This document shows positions 36,245 to 44,388 of a stretch of 63,431 nucleotides of DNA, piece by piece. Positions within the stretch are counted from its first letter, which is position 1. Each line of letters opens with the position of its first letter. The notes under the pieces were generated by a model. It saw only the letters and a list, made by a program, of their open reading frames with translations, was not told where the DNA came from and did not search any database. Origin of the DNA: Lachnospiraceae bacterium (GTDB taxonomy: Bacteria > Bacillota > Clostridia > Lachnospirales > Lachnospiraceae); the NCBI GenBank assembly GCA_017470935.1, contig JAFUXG010000008.1:1-63431 (forward strand). The letters run 5' to 3'. A program made the translations under genes and the position numbers.

Positions 36245-37861
36245 TTAATCAATCTTTCCGATAAAACGATAATAGATTTCCACTTCCTGCTCCGTTGTTC
36301 CGTCATCTTTCTTAACCGCCTGATGAACTGCTATCTTCTCGATCAGGGCATTCAGAAGTGGTGCTGTAAGTTCGGATATATCATCATACTGCTTGATAAG
36401 GGTGAGCCACTTTTCCGCATTTGTTTCGTTTGATTTGATTAAAGCTAACTCTTTCTTCAATCCGTCAATCGTCTGCTCAAGCTCCGCCTGCTCCGTCTGA
36501 TATTTACCCGACAGCATATTGAAATTGTATTCCGTGATACGCTCTGCAACAAAATCCTCATATAGCCTTACAAACAGTCCATCGATTTCCTTCTTGCGCT
36601 TTTCGGCTGCTTTAAGGGCATTGTCCTGCTTCTTATGTGTGTTCACACTTTCCTTTTCAGTGACCGCAAGCATCTTTTTTAACAGCTTTTCTTCATCCGT
36701 TTTTGCCTGACCTACCCAGAACTGCAATCTTGAAAGCACATAGGCATACAAAGTATCATATCGGATATGATGATTAGTACAGTGTTTCTTGCCATACAGA
36801 CTGTATCTGCTGCACTTGTAGTAGTAATACGGTACTTTTACAGAAGTATTATGGGAATAACTCATTGACCATCTGCAGTCAGCACATTTTACAAGTCCTG
36901 CAAATATTTGGTTTGTACCATCAAAACTGTTAGTCCGTCTCCTTGTTGCGATCATCTGCTGTACTGTAGAAAAATCATCATAAGAAATGATACCCTCATG
37001 CGTTCCCTTGACTATCAGCCATTCACTCTTGTCCTTGCGTACACGGTGCTTGTTTTTATAAGAAACATTCGTCTCTCTGTAATGTACGGTATTGCCGATA
37101 TAAGTCTCGTCCTTTAAGATACTTTTGACCTGCGCTATTGTCCATGCGTAAGACTTTTCCGGCGGTGCATCTGCATAGATATTGGCAAATGTGCCGTTCC
37201 TCTTAAAGTTAATATACCCCGGTGTCGGTATCTTTTCAGCTATCAGCATCTTGGTAATTCTGTTTGCACCATTGCCGAGCAGTGCATAGGAATATATCTT
37301 TTCGATGATCCATTTCGTTTCATCATCAATTGCCAGCTTATTCTTCGTATGTTCGTCTCTCTTATATCCCAAAGGCGCATAGGCAAATGTGCGCTCTCCG
37401 GCGAGAAACTTCGCATTCATACAAGTCTTGATCTTCCTGCTGGTATCCTTTGCAAACCACTCATTGAACAGATTCTTAAATGGTACAAAATCACTCAGAC
37501 CTTTCTCCGTGTCCTCTCCCTCGGAAACTGCGATATAACGGACATTCTTATCCACAAAGTAAAACTCCAGATAATAGCCCATCATGATATGTTCCCTGCC
37601 GAATCGTGACAAGTCCTTTGTGATTATACAGTTCACTCTGCCGGCTTCCACATCTTCGATCATGCGCTTAAATGCAGGTCTTTCAAAGTTAGTCCCTGAA
37701 TAACCGTCATCCACATATTCATCGACCACATGAAGTCCGTTCTCTTTCACAAACTGATTTAAGATAGTCCTCTGCGTTTCAATGCTGACACTGTCTCCAA
37801 AATTTTCATCATCACGGCTCAACCGCATATATAAAGCTGTATTGTTATTAAGCTGTTTCAT
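36245..37861 (-). CDS. tnpX: Large serine recombinase (TnpX-like)
   Basis: A 538-residue site-specific recombinase. The resolvase domain has the catalytic serine in LYMRLSRDDE and the block VNCIITKDLSRFGREH. A recombinase domain follows (GYKRDEHTKN...WTIAQVKSILKDETYIGNTVHYRE), then a zinc ribbon (CADCRW...CSRYSLYGKKHCTNH) and a coiled-coil C-terminus (~400-500). It should excise and insert the element at GA dinucleotides. It sits 42 bp from the left end, oriented outward. AAAGGAG precedes the ATG. Confidence 0.93.
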   Translation of the reverse strand: MKQLNNNTALYMRLSRDDENFGDSVSIETQRTILNQFVKENGLHVVDEYVDDGYSGTNFERPAFKRMIEDVEAGRVNCIITKDLSRFGREHIMMGYYLEFYFVDKNVRYIAVSEGEDTEKGLSDFVPFKNLFNEWFAKDTSRKIKTCMNAKFLAGERTFAYAPLGYKRDEHTKNKLAIDDETKWIIEKIYSYALLGNGANRITKMLIAEKIPTPGYINFKRNGTFANIYADAPPEKSYAWTIAQVKSILKDETYIGNTVHYRETNVSYKNKHRVRKDKSEWLIVKGTHEGIISYDDFSTVQQMIATRRRTNSFDGTNQIFAGLVKCADCRWSMSYSHNTSVKVPYYYYKCSRYSLYGKKHCTNHHIRYDTLYAYVLSRLQFWVGQAKTDEEKLLKKMLAVTEKESVNTHKKQDNALKAAEKRKKEIDGLFVRLYEDFVAERITEYNFNMLSGKYQTEQAELEQTIDGLKKELALIKSNETNAEKWLTLIKQYDDISELTAPLLNALIEKIAVHQAVKKDDGTTEQEVEIYYRFIGKID

Positions 37862-37888
37862 AAAGTCATTCTCCTTTCAGATATGAAA

Positions 37889-37905
37889 CAACCCACGCTT
37901 ACAAT
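37889..37905. repeat. 17-bp motif repeated inverted near the right end
   Basis: CAACCCACGCTTACAAT lies just upstream of the recombinase gene. Its exact reverse complement is at 52109-52125, 31 bp from the right end. It may be a recombinase or regulator binding site. Confidence 0.7.
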
Positions 37906-37987
37906 ACACGCTCAATGAAAGTATATCATAAGTGCGGGTGTTCGACAATTGATAGTTAAAATTATTGTTCCAAAATATACCGTTTCA

Positions 37988-38224
37988 TCATTCACTTTCA
38001 TCTATGGTATTACTAATGCCCGTATAGTCCGGCAGATCGCAATTCAACCCATAACGGGCATGCCTGACTATTGATTCCTCAATGATATTCTCCAACGGTT
38101 TCCCATCATCAGCGAAATGCTCATTGATGATGATCCTAACATTGCCATGAACAAAATAATTATTGCCCGTTTCCTTAATAAGCTGCCCGTTTAATTCTTC
38201 CGGTTTTACTGTCCCATTCCCCAT
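37988..38224 (-). CDS. Small element-encoded protein (possibly TnpW-like)
   Basis: A 78-residue protein with LIKETGNNYFVHGNVRIIINEHFADDGKPLENIIEESIVRHARYG. The pattern of a short beta segment, then HF-DDGK and an amphipathic helix is common in small proteins of such transposons (TnpW-like), but similarity is weak. GGAGG lies ten bases upstream of ATG 38224. Its place just upstream of tnpX suggests a regulatory or accessory role. Confidence 0.6.
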   Translation of the reverse strand: MGNGTVKPEELNGQLIKETGNNYFVHGNVRIIINEHFADDGKPLENIIEESIVRHARYGLNCDLPDYTGISNTIDESE

Positions 38225-38386
38225 CGCACATTCACCTCCGTTTTTCTTCATTTTCCTGCCTGCATGTGCTATAATCTCTATAACTGATGCAGTCCCTGTA
38301 TGCTCATTCTAAAGAAATGAATGAATAAACTCATTGAGAGCAGATTGAGTGCAAATTGCGTAATTTTTTGAAAGGAGAAAGTGCCA

Positions 38387-40714
38387 ATGGAACGACTTGA
38401 TTTTTACAGTGTTACAACAATTATCAAAGAATATTGCAATGAAGAAAATCAGGGGAATCAAGTTGATTTTATTACCAAGATTTTTAATAACTGCATCAAT
38501 TCTGATGAAATAATAGTAATCCTTGATAATACACAAGTATGTCGTTGGTTAAATGGAATAAATTGTGTCAACAGGACAATAACATCATATTATCTGAAAT
38601 CAGAAGAACACAAAGAACATCTTGCAAATGATATTGAAGAAAATATAATCTCTATCATGTACGACAAAGAAATGGCACTGATAAAGCTGCGTGAACTGCT
38701 GTTAAACGATACTTCCATATCCGAATCAAAAAAACAGGAACTGGATTCTTATTACAGCACTGATTCCGATAATGGCATGGCTGTATTTATATCCATTCTT
38801 CTTCTGTTTGCAATGGAACGGAAATTCATAAAACGAGATACGGAGAAAAAACTGATTACATCCGGCGAACTGTCTCCGGTCATATATGATTACATATTTG
38901 AAAATGATCCGCCAAGTCCATGCAGATATTTTTGCGGACGGGACAATGAGATTGAAGAACTACACGAATTACTTACGGATAAAAAGAAAATTTTTCTGTC
39001 AGGAATTGCGGGTATTGGAAAAAGCGAGCTGGCAAAAGCATACGCAAAAAAATATAAAAAGGAATACACCAACATTTTGTATATTACATACAGCGGAAAT
39101 CTGACAGAGGATATAGCAGGACTTGATTTTGCAGACGACCTTCCGGACGATGCTGACAGCGAACGCCTCAGAAAACATAACCGTTTCCTGCGTTCACTAA
39201 GAGATGACACACTTATCATCATAGATAACTTTGACACTGCCTCATACAGCGACAGTTATCTTTCTGTCATCATGAAATACAGATGCCGTATTCTTTTCAC
39301 AACAAGAAGCCGTTTCGAGCATTACGATACCTATGAGCTTAACGAGATTCGTGATACAAATGAACTGCTTTCTCTTGCAGACAAATTTTACAATAATTTC
39401 TCTGCCGACAGGGATACCGCACTTGATATAATAGAAACGGTACACCACCATACCTTTGCAGTGGAGCTTGCCGCAAGGCTTCTTCAAAAAGGGATATTAT
39501 CGCAGAAAGAACTTTTGAATAAACTCAAAGAGGAAAATGTCAGACTGTCCTCCGCTGATATGGTAGGTATGAAAAAGGACGGTATCTTGCGAAAGGATTC
39601 CTACTACGGACATATAAGCACTCTTTTTTCTTTATCCGTTCTTGATACGCAGGAGAAATATATCATGTGCTGTATGTGCCTTATCCCACAAACCGGAATA
39701 CATGAACTGCTTTTTGCCAAATGGACAAATCAGAGTGATATGAATACCATAAATACACTGATAGAGCTTGGACTTATCAAAGAACAATCATGCCGGAATA
39801 TCCGCCTGCACCCACTGATCCATGAGATAACAGTTGCCGATCTTAAACCTTCAGTTACTAATTGTAATGAAATGCTTGAATATATCCATGATAAGATATT
39901 CATAATGCTCGGAATGGATATTCCATTTGCAACTACACTTTTTGAAACAGTTACCACTATTATAGACCTAATATACAAAGACGATATTGACGGTTATATC
40001 AGTTTCATCCAAGATGCCTTTCCTTATATGGAATCATATAAGTATAAAAGCGGAATGTATAAGATTATCAATGAACTGGATTTCCTTTCTAATGATAATG
40101 AAAACAATTACTTAATAGCACCTTCTCTTTTATATGGATACAAGGCAGCAGTAAAACAGTATTTTGAAAATGACACAGATGGAGCGTATAACTATTCAAA
40201 AAAAGCGATACAATCATTGCCCGACTTAAACAAAGACACCGCCCTGCTATATTCAAATACTTATTGTAATCATGGAGAGTTGGAACATTTAAAAGGGAAC
40301 TATGATACAGCCATGCAGTATCTTGAAAACGCTCTTTTGATTCTTGATGATTACAACCTTGATTATACAAATGCAATCATAGTTCAGGCAGTCACCTATG
40401 CAGTTTTATTATCCGACAGTGGAGAGAAAACCAAAGCACTTAACATACTTAAAAAATGCAAAAAAATAGTTAAAACGCATAACAGCGAAATATGTCACGA
40501 CTTTGCCGAAATAGAAGAAACAGCCGCTTACATATATCTGTCAATGGGTGATACTAAAAATGCAAGAGAACATTATAAAAAGGCAATAAGCATTTATAAT
40601 ATTATCTGGGAGGAACATCCCGAACTTATAGAAGATAAAATAAATATGCTAAAACAGGCAATTATTTCTCAGGTTCCTAACCCTTCATATTTTATCGACG
40701 CAATATTCAAGTAA
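38387..40714 (+). CDS. STAND-class NTPase with TPR-like C-terminus
   Basis: A 775-residue protein. Residues 1-190 have no recognised fold. An NB-ARC/STAND ATPase follows: FCGRDNEIEELHELL, Walker A SGIAGIGKSELAKAY (~205-215), Walker B TLIIIDNFD (~275-282), a sensor-like RILFTTRSRFEH and HHHTFAVELAARLL. From ~600 on, helical repeats of TPR type occur (NHGELEHLKGNYDTAMQYLENAL; AAYIYLSMGDTKNAREHYKKAISIY). STAND proteins are ligand-triggered switches used in regulation and in antiphage immunity. Being cargo on a mobile element makes a defence role plausible; the unknown N-terminus would be the effector or adaptor. ATG 38387 has AAAGGAG nine bases upstream; a GTG two codons earlier is too close. 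Confidence 0.85.
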   Translation: MERLDFYSVTTIIKEYCNEENQGNQVDFITKIFNNCINSDEIIVILDNTQVCRWLNGINCVNRTITSYYLKSEEHKEHLANDIEENIISIMYDKEMALIKLRELLLNDTSISESKKQELDSYYSTDSDNGMAVFISILLLFAMERKFIKRDTEKKLITSGELSPVIYDYIFENDPPSPCRYFCGRDNEIEELHELLTDKKKIFLSGIAGIGKSELAKAYAKKYKKEYTNILYITYSGNLTEDIAGLDFADDLPDDADSERLRKHNRFLRSLRDDTLIIIDNFDTASYSDSYLSVIMKYRCRILFTTRSRFEHYDTYELNEIRDTNELLSLADKFYNNFSADRDTALDIIETVHHHTFAVELAARLLQKGILSQKELLNKLKEENVRLSSADMVGMKKDGILRKDSYYGHISTLFSLSVLDTQEKYIMCCMCLIPQTGIHELLFAKWTNQSDMNTINTLIELGLIKEQSCRNIRLHPLIHEITVADLKPSVTNCNEMLEYIHDKIFIMLGMDIPFATTLFETVTTIIDLIYKDDIDGYISFIQDAFPYMESYKYKSGMYKIINELDFLSNDNENNYLIAPSLLYGYKAAVKQYFENDTDGAYNYSKKAIQSLPDLNKDTALLYSNTYCNHGELEHLKGNYDTAMQYLENALLILDDYNLDYTNAIIVQAVTYAVLLSDSGEKTKALNILKKCKKIVKTHNSEICHDFAEIEETAAYIYLSMGDTKNAREHYKKAISIYNIIWEEHPELIEDKINMLKQAIISQVPNPSYFIDAIFK

Positions 40715-40720
40715 TTCAAA

Positions 40721-40759
40721 AATAACCCAAGTCCTATCCTGTGATTTGGGTTATTTTTT
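40721..40759 (+). terminator. Terminator after the STAND gene
   Basis: Stem AATAACCCAA/TTGGGTTATT followed by TTTT, eight bases after the stop codon. Confidence 0.85.
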
Positions 40760-40966
40760 ATTGTCTTTTTCTTTTTATCCGTTTTTCTAATTTCAAATCT
40801 TATTTCTTATCAAAATACATTTCAAAAATCTGCAATTTACTCTCAAATCATGCTCAATGTCATTTATTCCCCTGTTTGCTAAATTGAAAATGTGATTTGT
40901 ACCTGTTCTGTTATTTCAAAATACAAAGCAGGGACATCACAAATTTTAGTATAGGAGATGATGATA

Positions 40967-41341
40967 ATGCCAAGAAGTAAAAAATCAATCGAGGAGCGGA
41001 TCAACATCAAAGATGATGAAATCCAGAAGCTGTTGGATAGAGCCAACCAGTTAAAAGCTCAGAAAAGACAGCTTGAACAGAGAAAGAAAGCCGAAGACCG
41101 CAAAGCAAGAACGCACAGTCTTATTGTCATGGGCGGTGTTGTCAGTTCAGTTCTTAACAGAGATTTTGTTGAGGGCGATGATATGCGTCTTATGAACTTT
41201 CTGAAACAGCAGGAACGGAACGGCAATTATTTCAGCAAGGCTATGAACAAGGGTGTGCCGGATACGGCGAAAAAAGAAACTGCAAGTGATACTGAAAGCC
41301 ATGACGAGCAAAACGGACAGACCGATGATGACGACGAGTGA
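40967..41341 (+). CDS. DUF3847-like mobilization-region protein
   Basis: A 124-residue basic coiled-coil protein ending in an Asp-rich tail. SIEERINIKDDEIQKLLDRANQLKAQKRQLEQRKKAEDRKARTHSLIVMGGVV is the DUF3847 pattern regularly found before MobL relaxases. It probably helps the relaxase at oriT. Of three clustered ATGs, 40967 has the best spacing from AGGAG. A shorter relative is at 54.8-55.1 kb. Confidence 0.75.
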   Translation: MPRSKKSIEERINIKDDEIQKLLDRANQLKAQKRQLEQRKKAEDRKARTHSLIVMGGVVSSVLNRDFVEGDDMRLMNFLKQQERNGNYFSKAMNKGVPDTAKKETASDTESHDEQNGQTDDDDE

Positions 41342-41344
41342 TTT

Positions 41345-41840
41345 TATTATTCCCTTTACATCGTAAAGGGCGCACTTATATATGGGCGGAGCCCATATAT
41401 ACCACTCCGCTTCGCTCCGTTAGTGCGGCGCTAAGCATCCGGTGGATGCTTGTTCAGCGCGGACCGAAACGGAGTGGAGACCTCCGAGGGGCGTGGCTTG
41501 TCTCCGTTCCACTCCGGTCGTCGCAAAACAGATGTCCACCGGACATCTTGCGACCCTGCACCCCAGTCCTATGCGGACAGCACTCTTACGCAGAGGGCGG
41601 TCTTGTGCAGACGGCACAAAAGGGCTTTGCCCCTTTGAACCCCACCCGAAGTAAATCAGCGTAAGTGAAATATACCAAAGACTACATCGGCTTTGGATAT
41701 ATTTCATTCCACTCATTTACTTCTATGCTCAACGGACTTTGTCCACGCCGCAGGTGGCTTCCTACCAAGTTTCACTTGGAGGGAGTTAAGACTGCTGCCT
41801 TAACAATTCGCAGGATACCCATTCACTATATCGGAGAAAG
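41345..41840. other. GC-rich non-coding region, candidate oriT
   Basis: The 500 bp before the relaxase is markedly GC-richer than its surroundings and has several short inverted repeats (for example GCATCCG-GTG-GATGC near 41435 and GATGTCC-ACC-GGACATC near 41530). Open frames on both strands here resemble no protein family. In related elements the transfer origin lies directly before the MobL gene, so oriT is expected here; the nick site cannot be named. Confidence 0.5.
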
Positions 41841-41851
41841 GAATGATGTTC

Positions 41852-43468
41852 ATGGCTATCTACCACTGTTCCATAAAGCTCATAGGTCGTTCAGGCGGGA
41901 GGTCGGCAGTTGCGTCTGCTGCTTACCGTTCGGGCGAGAAGTTGCTGAACGAAGAAACAGGGATCACACATGACTTCACTAAAAAAGGCGGAGTTGTGAT
42001 GTCCGAGATTCTTCTTCCGGCTAATGCACCCGACCGCTACCTTGACCGCCAGACTTTATGGAACGAAGTACAGAAAGTTGAAAAAAGATCAGACGCACAG
42101 CTTGCAAGGGAGATTGAGGTTGCACTTCCAAGCGAGCTAACAAGGGCACAGCAGATCGAATGTATACGCAGTTATATCAATGACAATTTCACATCAAAGG
42201 GAATGATTGCAGACTGGGCTTTGCATGACAAAGGTGACGGAAACCCTCATGCACATATCATGTTATCCGTAAGGGCGATTGATGAAAATAAGAAATGGAC
42301 TTCCAAGCAGAAATCCGTTTTTGCAAATGCAAGGGACGATAAGGGCAGACCAATATATGATCCGGCACTCCCATCGTACAACCCAAAGGATAAAGAGAAC
42401 ACAGCCATGTACCGCATACCCGTTCTTGATGAAAACGGGAATCAGAAAACAAGAGAACGCAAGGGCAAGGGCACGGAATACTTATGGGAACGGATAGCTA
42501 TACCCGCTAATGACTGGAACGAGCATTCCAAAGCTGAGGAATGGAGAAAGTCATGGGCAGAACATTGTAATCAATATCTTACACCTGACAAGCAGATAGA
42601 CCACCGTTCTTACAAAAGGCAGGGACTTGACATTGAGCCGACTATCCATGAGGGAGTGACGGCAAGGCAGATCGAACAGCGGGGAGATGTTTCCGACAGA
42701 TGTGAGATCAACAGGAGTATTAAGGAACGCAACCTTATCCGACAGAAGTTAAGACAGACTTTTTCGGATATCACAGCATTTATTATCAGGAAAGCGAGGG
42801 AGATTTATGGAAGATATACGGAACTTAGAAGACATACTGCTGATACTCAAAAAGCAGGACGAGATGATAAAGATGTTAGAAGAACAGCAGGACGAGATAG
42901 ACAGACTGGAACAGCAGATTTCAGAACTGACGCAGGAGCTTTCACAGACAAGGGAACAACTGGACGAATCCATGAGCTTAAACGAGGACTTGGCGAACGA
43001 AAACAAGCGATTGACCGAGCTGATTACATCATTAAGAGAACAGAATCGGAAATTGCAGATACAGATAGACATCTTGAAGAGTTATCAAAGCAAATAAAAG
43101 ATAAGGAGAATGACCATGATGAACGGATACGCAAACTCAAAGAACGACGAAGAGCTTATCAAAATGCTGGAGGAAATGCAGAACGAACTGGACAGCAAGG
43201 ACAGGACGATAGCGGACTTAGAGAAACAGCTTCAGACATCAGTGCCTTTCTCAGAAGTATCGAGCTTAAAGAACAAGATTCAGAAGCAAAGCGAAATGAT
43301 AGTCTCGCTAAACGGTCAGATAGAGATGATGAGCGAGAGCGACAACGCATACAAGCTGAACAGATTATTAGAGAAGAAGCTGAACGAGCAAGAATTGAGG
43401 CTGAAGCAAAAGAGCGAGAACTTGCAAAGAAAAGAAGCCGAACTCGAAGTAAGGGCTGGGAACGTTAG
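41852..43468 (+). CDS. mobL: MobA/MobL-family relaxase
   Basis: A 538-residue relaxase that nicks oriT and pilots the strand into a recipient. The N-terminal motif MAIYHCSIKLIGRSGGRSAVASAAYRSG and the histidine motif GDGNPHAHIMLSVRAID (metal-binding HxH) are intact. The C-terminal ~220 residues are charged and low in complexity and are encoded by DNA that also encodes two coiled-coil genes in another frame. ATG 41852 gives the canonical start with AAAGGA nine bases upstream. Confidence 0.9.
   Translation: MAIYHCSIKLIGRSGGRSAVASAAYRSGEKLLNEETGITHDFTKKGGVVMSEILLPANAPDRYLDRQTLWNEVQKVEKRSDAQLAREIEVALPSELTRAQQIECIRSYINDNFTSKGMIADWALHDKGDGNPHAHIMLSVRAIDENKKWTSKQKSVFANARDDKGRPIYDPALPSYNPKDKENTAMYRIPVLDENGNQKTRERKGKGTEYLWERIAIPANDWNEHSKAEEWRKSWAEHCNQYLTPDKQIDHRSYKRQGLDIEPTIHEGVTARQIEQRGDVSDRCEINRSIKERNLIRQKLRQTFSDITAFIIRKAREIYGRYTELRRHTADTQKAGRDDKDVRRTAGRDRQTGTADFRTDAGAFTDKGTTGRIHELKRGLGERKQAIDRADYIIKRTESEIADTDRHLEELSKQIKDKENDHDERIRKLKERRRAYQNAGGNAERTGQQGQDDSGLRETASDISAFLRSIELKEQDSEAKRNDSLAKRSDRDDERERQRIQAEQIIREEAERARIEAEAKERELAKKRSRTRSKGWER
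42807..43097 (+). CDS. Coiled-coil protein overlapping the relaxase gene
   Basis: A 96-residue, almost wholly coiled-coil protein (EEQQDEIDRLEQQISELTQ...REQLDESMSLNEDLANENKRL) in a different frame inside the relaxase 3' part. A strong GAGGGAG site precedes its ATG. Heptad hydrophobic spacing is regular, which argues for real coding. Function unknown; similar small genes follow MobL in related elements. Confidence 0.6.
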   Translation: MEDIRNLEDILLILKKQDEMIKMLEEQQDEIDRLEQQISELTQELSQTREQLDESMSLNEDLANENKRLTELITSLREQNRKLQIQIDILKSYQSK

Positions 43469-44189
43469 TGCAAAGGAATACAAAGCAGAACAGATGTATT
43501 CTTATGTACAGGATCTGCAAGACAACCGGGAAGCTTATATTAATGAGATGGCTTCTAATATGATTTCTGATGAGAAAGCTGTTCTCCAGGCATCCTATGA
43601 ACAGAAAAATAAAGCCTTAATCAATTCCATCAAATCTGAGAAACAGAAGTTAGAAAAACAATATCAAAAGCTGTCAACCGACCTTCACACCAAATACAAA
43701 AAGTTGTCTTTAACAAATGAGGGTATCATGATAAATATTTGCATTTGTATGGCTATATTATGCATTATTTCTTTATCCATCAATACACATTTTATCGAAG
43801 CCTACAAAGATATATTCAACGGATTTCAAGATATGGGTGATGACTACGAAAACCTGACAGGCTCAATAATGTTTGTGATATGGCTGCTTTTTCTGATTTT
43901 CTGGAGCATACGCAAATTTGGAGACAGATATACTATATACGTTATTACAACCTTACTGTCTGTGATGATATTCACATCCGGATTCTGTTATGAACATAAC
44001 ATTAATTTCATAGGTATAGGCAATCTACTGTACTTTATATATGGAGTAGCAAGGTCAATACACGCTATTGAAGATTACGAACAACAAAAGCAGGCTACCA
44101 CATTTGCCATACTAATGGTTGTAGCAATAGCAACAGTAATTTTCCTCTTTAAAGCCTTGGCTGCATCTTTTGCAGACCTTACAGGCTAA
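43116..44189 (+). CDS. Coiled-coil membrane protein (DUF6040-like)
   Basis: A 357-residue protein: a coiled-coil N-terminus (~10-190), then about five membrane helices (for example IMINICICMAILCIISLSI, SIMFVIWLLFLIFWSI, TTFAILMVVAIATVIFLF). Its first ~350 bases overlap the relaxase in another frame; the rest is free-standing, so it is clearly a gene. ATG 43116 has AAGGAG seven bases upstream. It may anchor the transfer complex to the membrane, but this is inference. Confidence 0.75.
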   Translation: MMNGYANSKNDEELIKMLEEMQNELDSKDRTIADLEKQLQTSVPFSEVSSLKNKIQKQSEMIVSLNGQIEMMSESDNAYKLNRLLEKKLNEQELRLKQKSENLQRKEAELEVRAGNVSAKEYKAEQMYSYVQDLQDNREAYINEMASNMISDEKAVLQASYEQKNKALINSIKSEKQKLEKQYQKLSTDLHTKYKKLSLTNEGIMINICICMAILCIISLSINTHFIEAYKDIFNGFQDMGDDYENLTGSIMFVIWLLFLIFWSIRKFGDRYTIYVITTLLSVMIFTSGFCYEHNINFIGIGNLLYFIYGVARSIHAIEDYEQQKQATTFAILMVVAIATVIFLFKALAASFADLTG

Positions 44190-44324
44190 AACCTGTTTTC
44201 AGAATTGTTGGATATTATTACCTCTGATAATAATATTGAAACCATATACGAACTATTGTCAGATTATCAATTCAGTTATCTTCATGAAGATGATTGATAT
44301 AATCAGTTAAACCATCATTACATA

Positions 44325-44358
44325 AATACTCCGGTATCACAACAGATACCGGAGTATT
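44325..44358. terminator. Bidirectional terminator
   Basis: A perfect 14-bp stem AATACTCCGGTATC/GATACCGGAGTATT between the convergent membrane-protein and surface-protein genes. Confidence 0.85.
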
Positions 44359-44388
44359 GTATTTCTATATTACATATTCAGCTTGTTA

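Noticed and set aside
41338-41664. Overlapping open frames on both strands before the relaxase
   Set aside because: GC-rich inverted repeats create long open frames; none has a family-like pattern, and an oriT is expected here.
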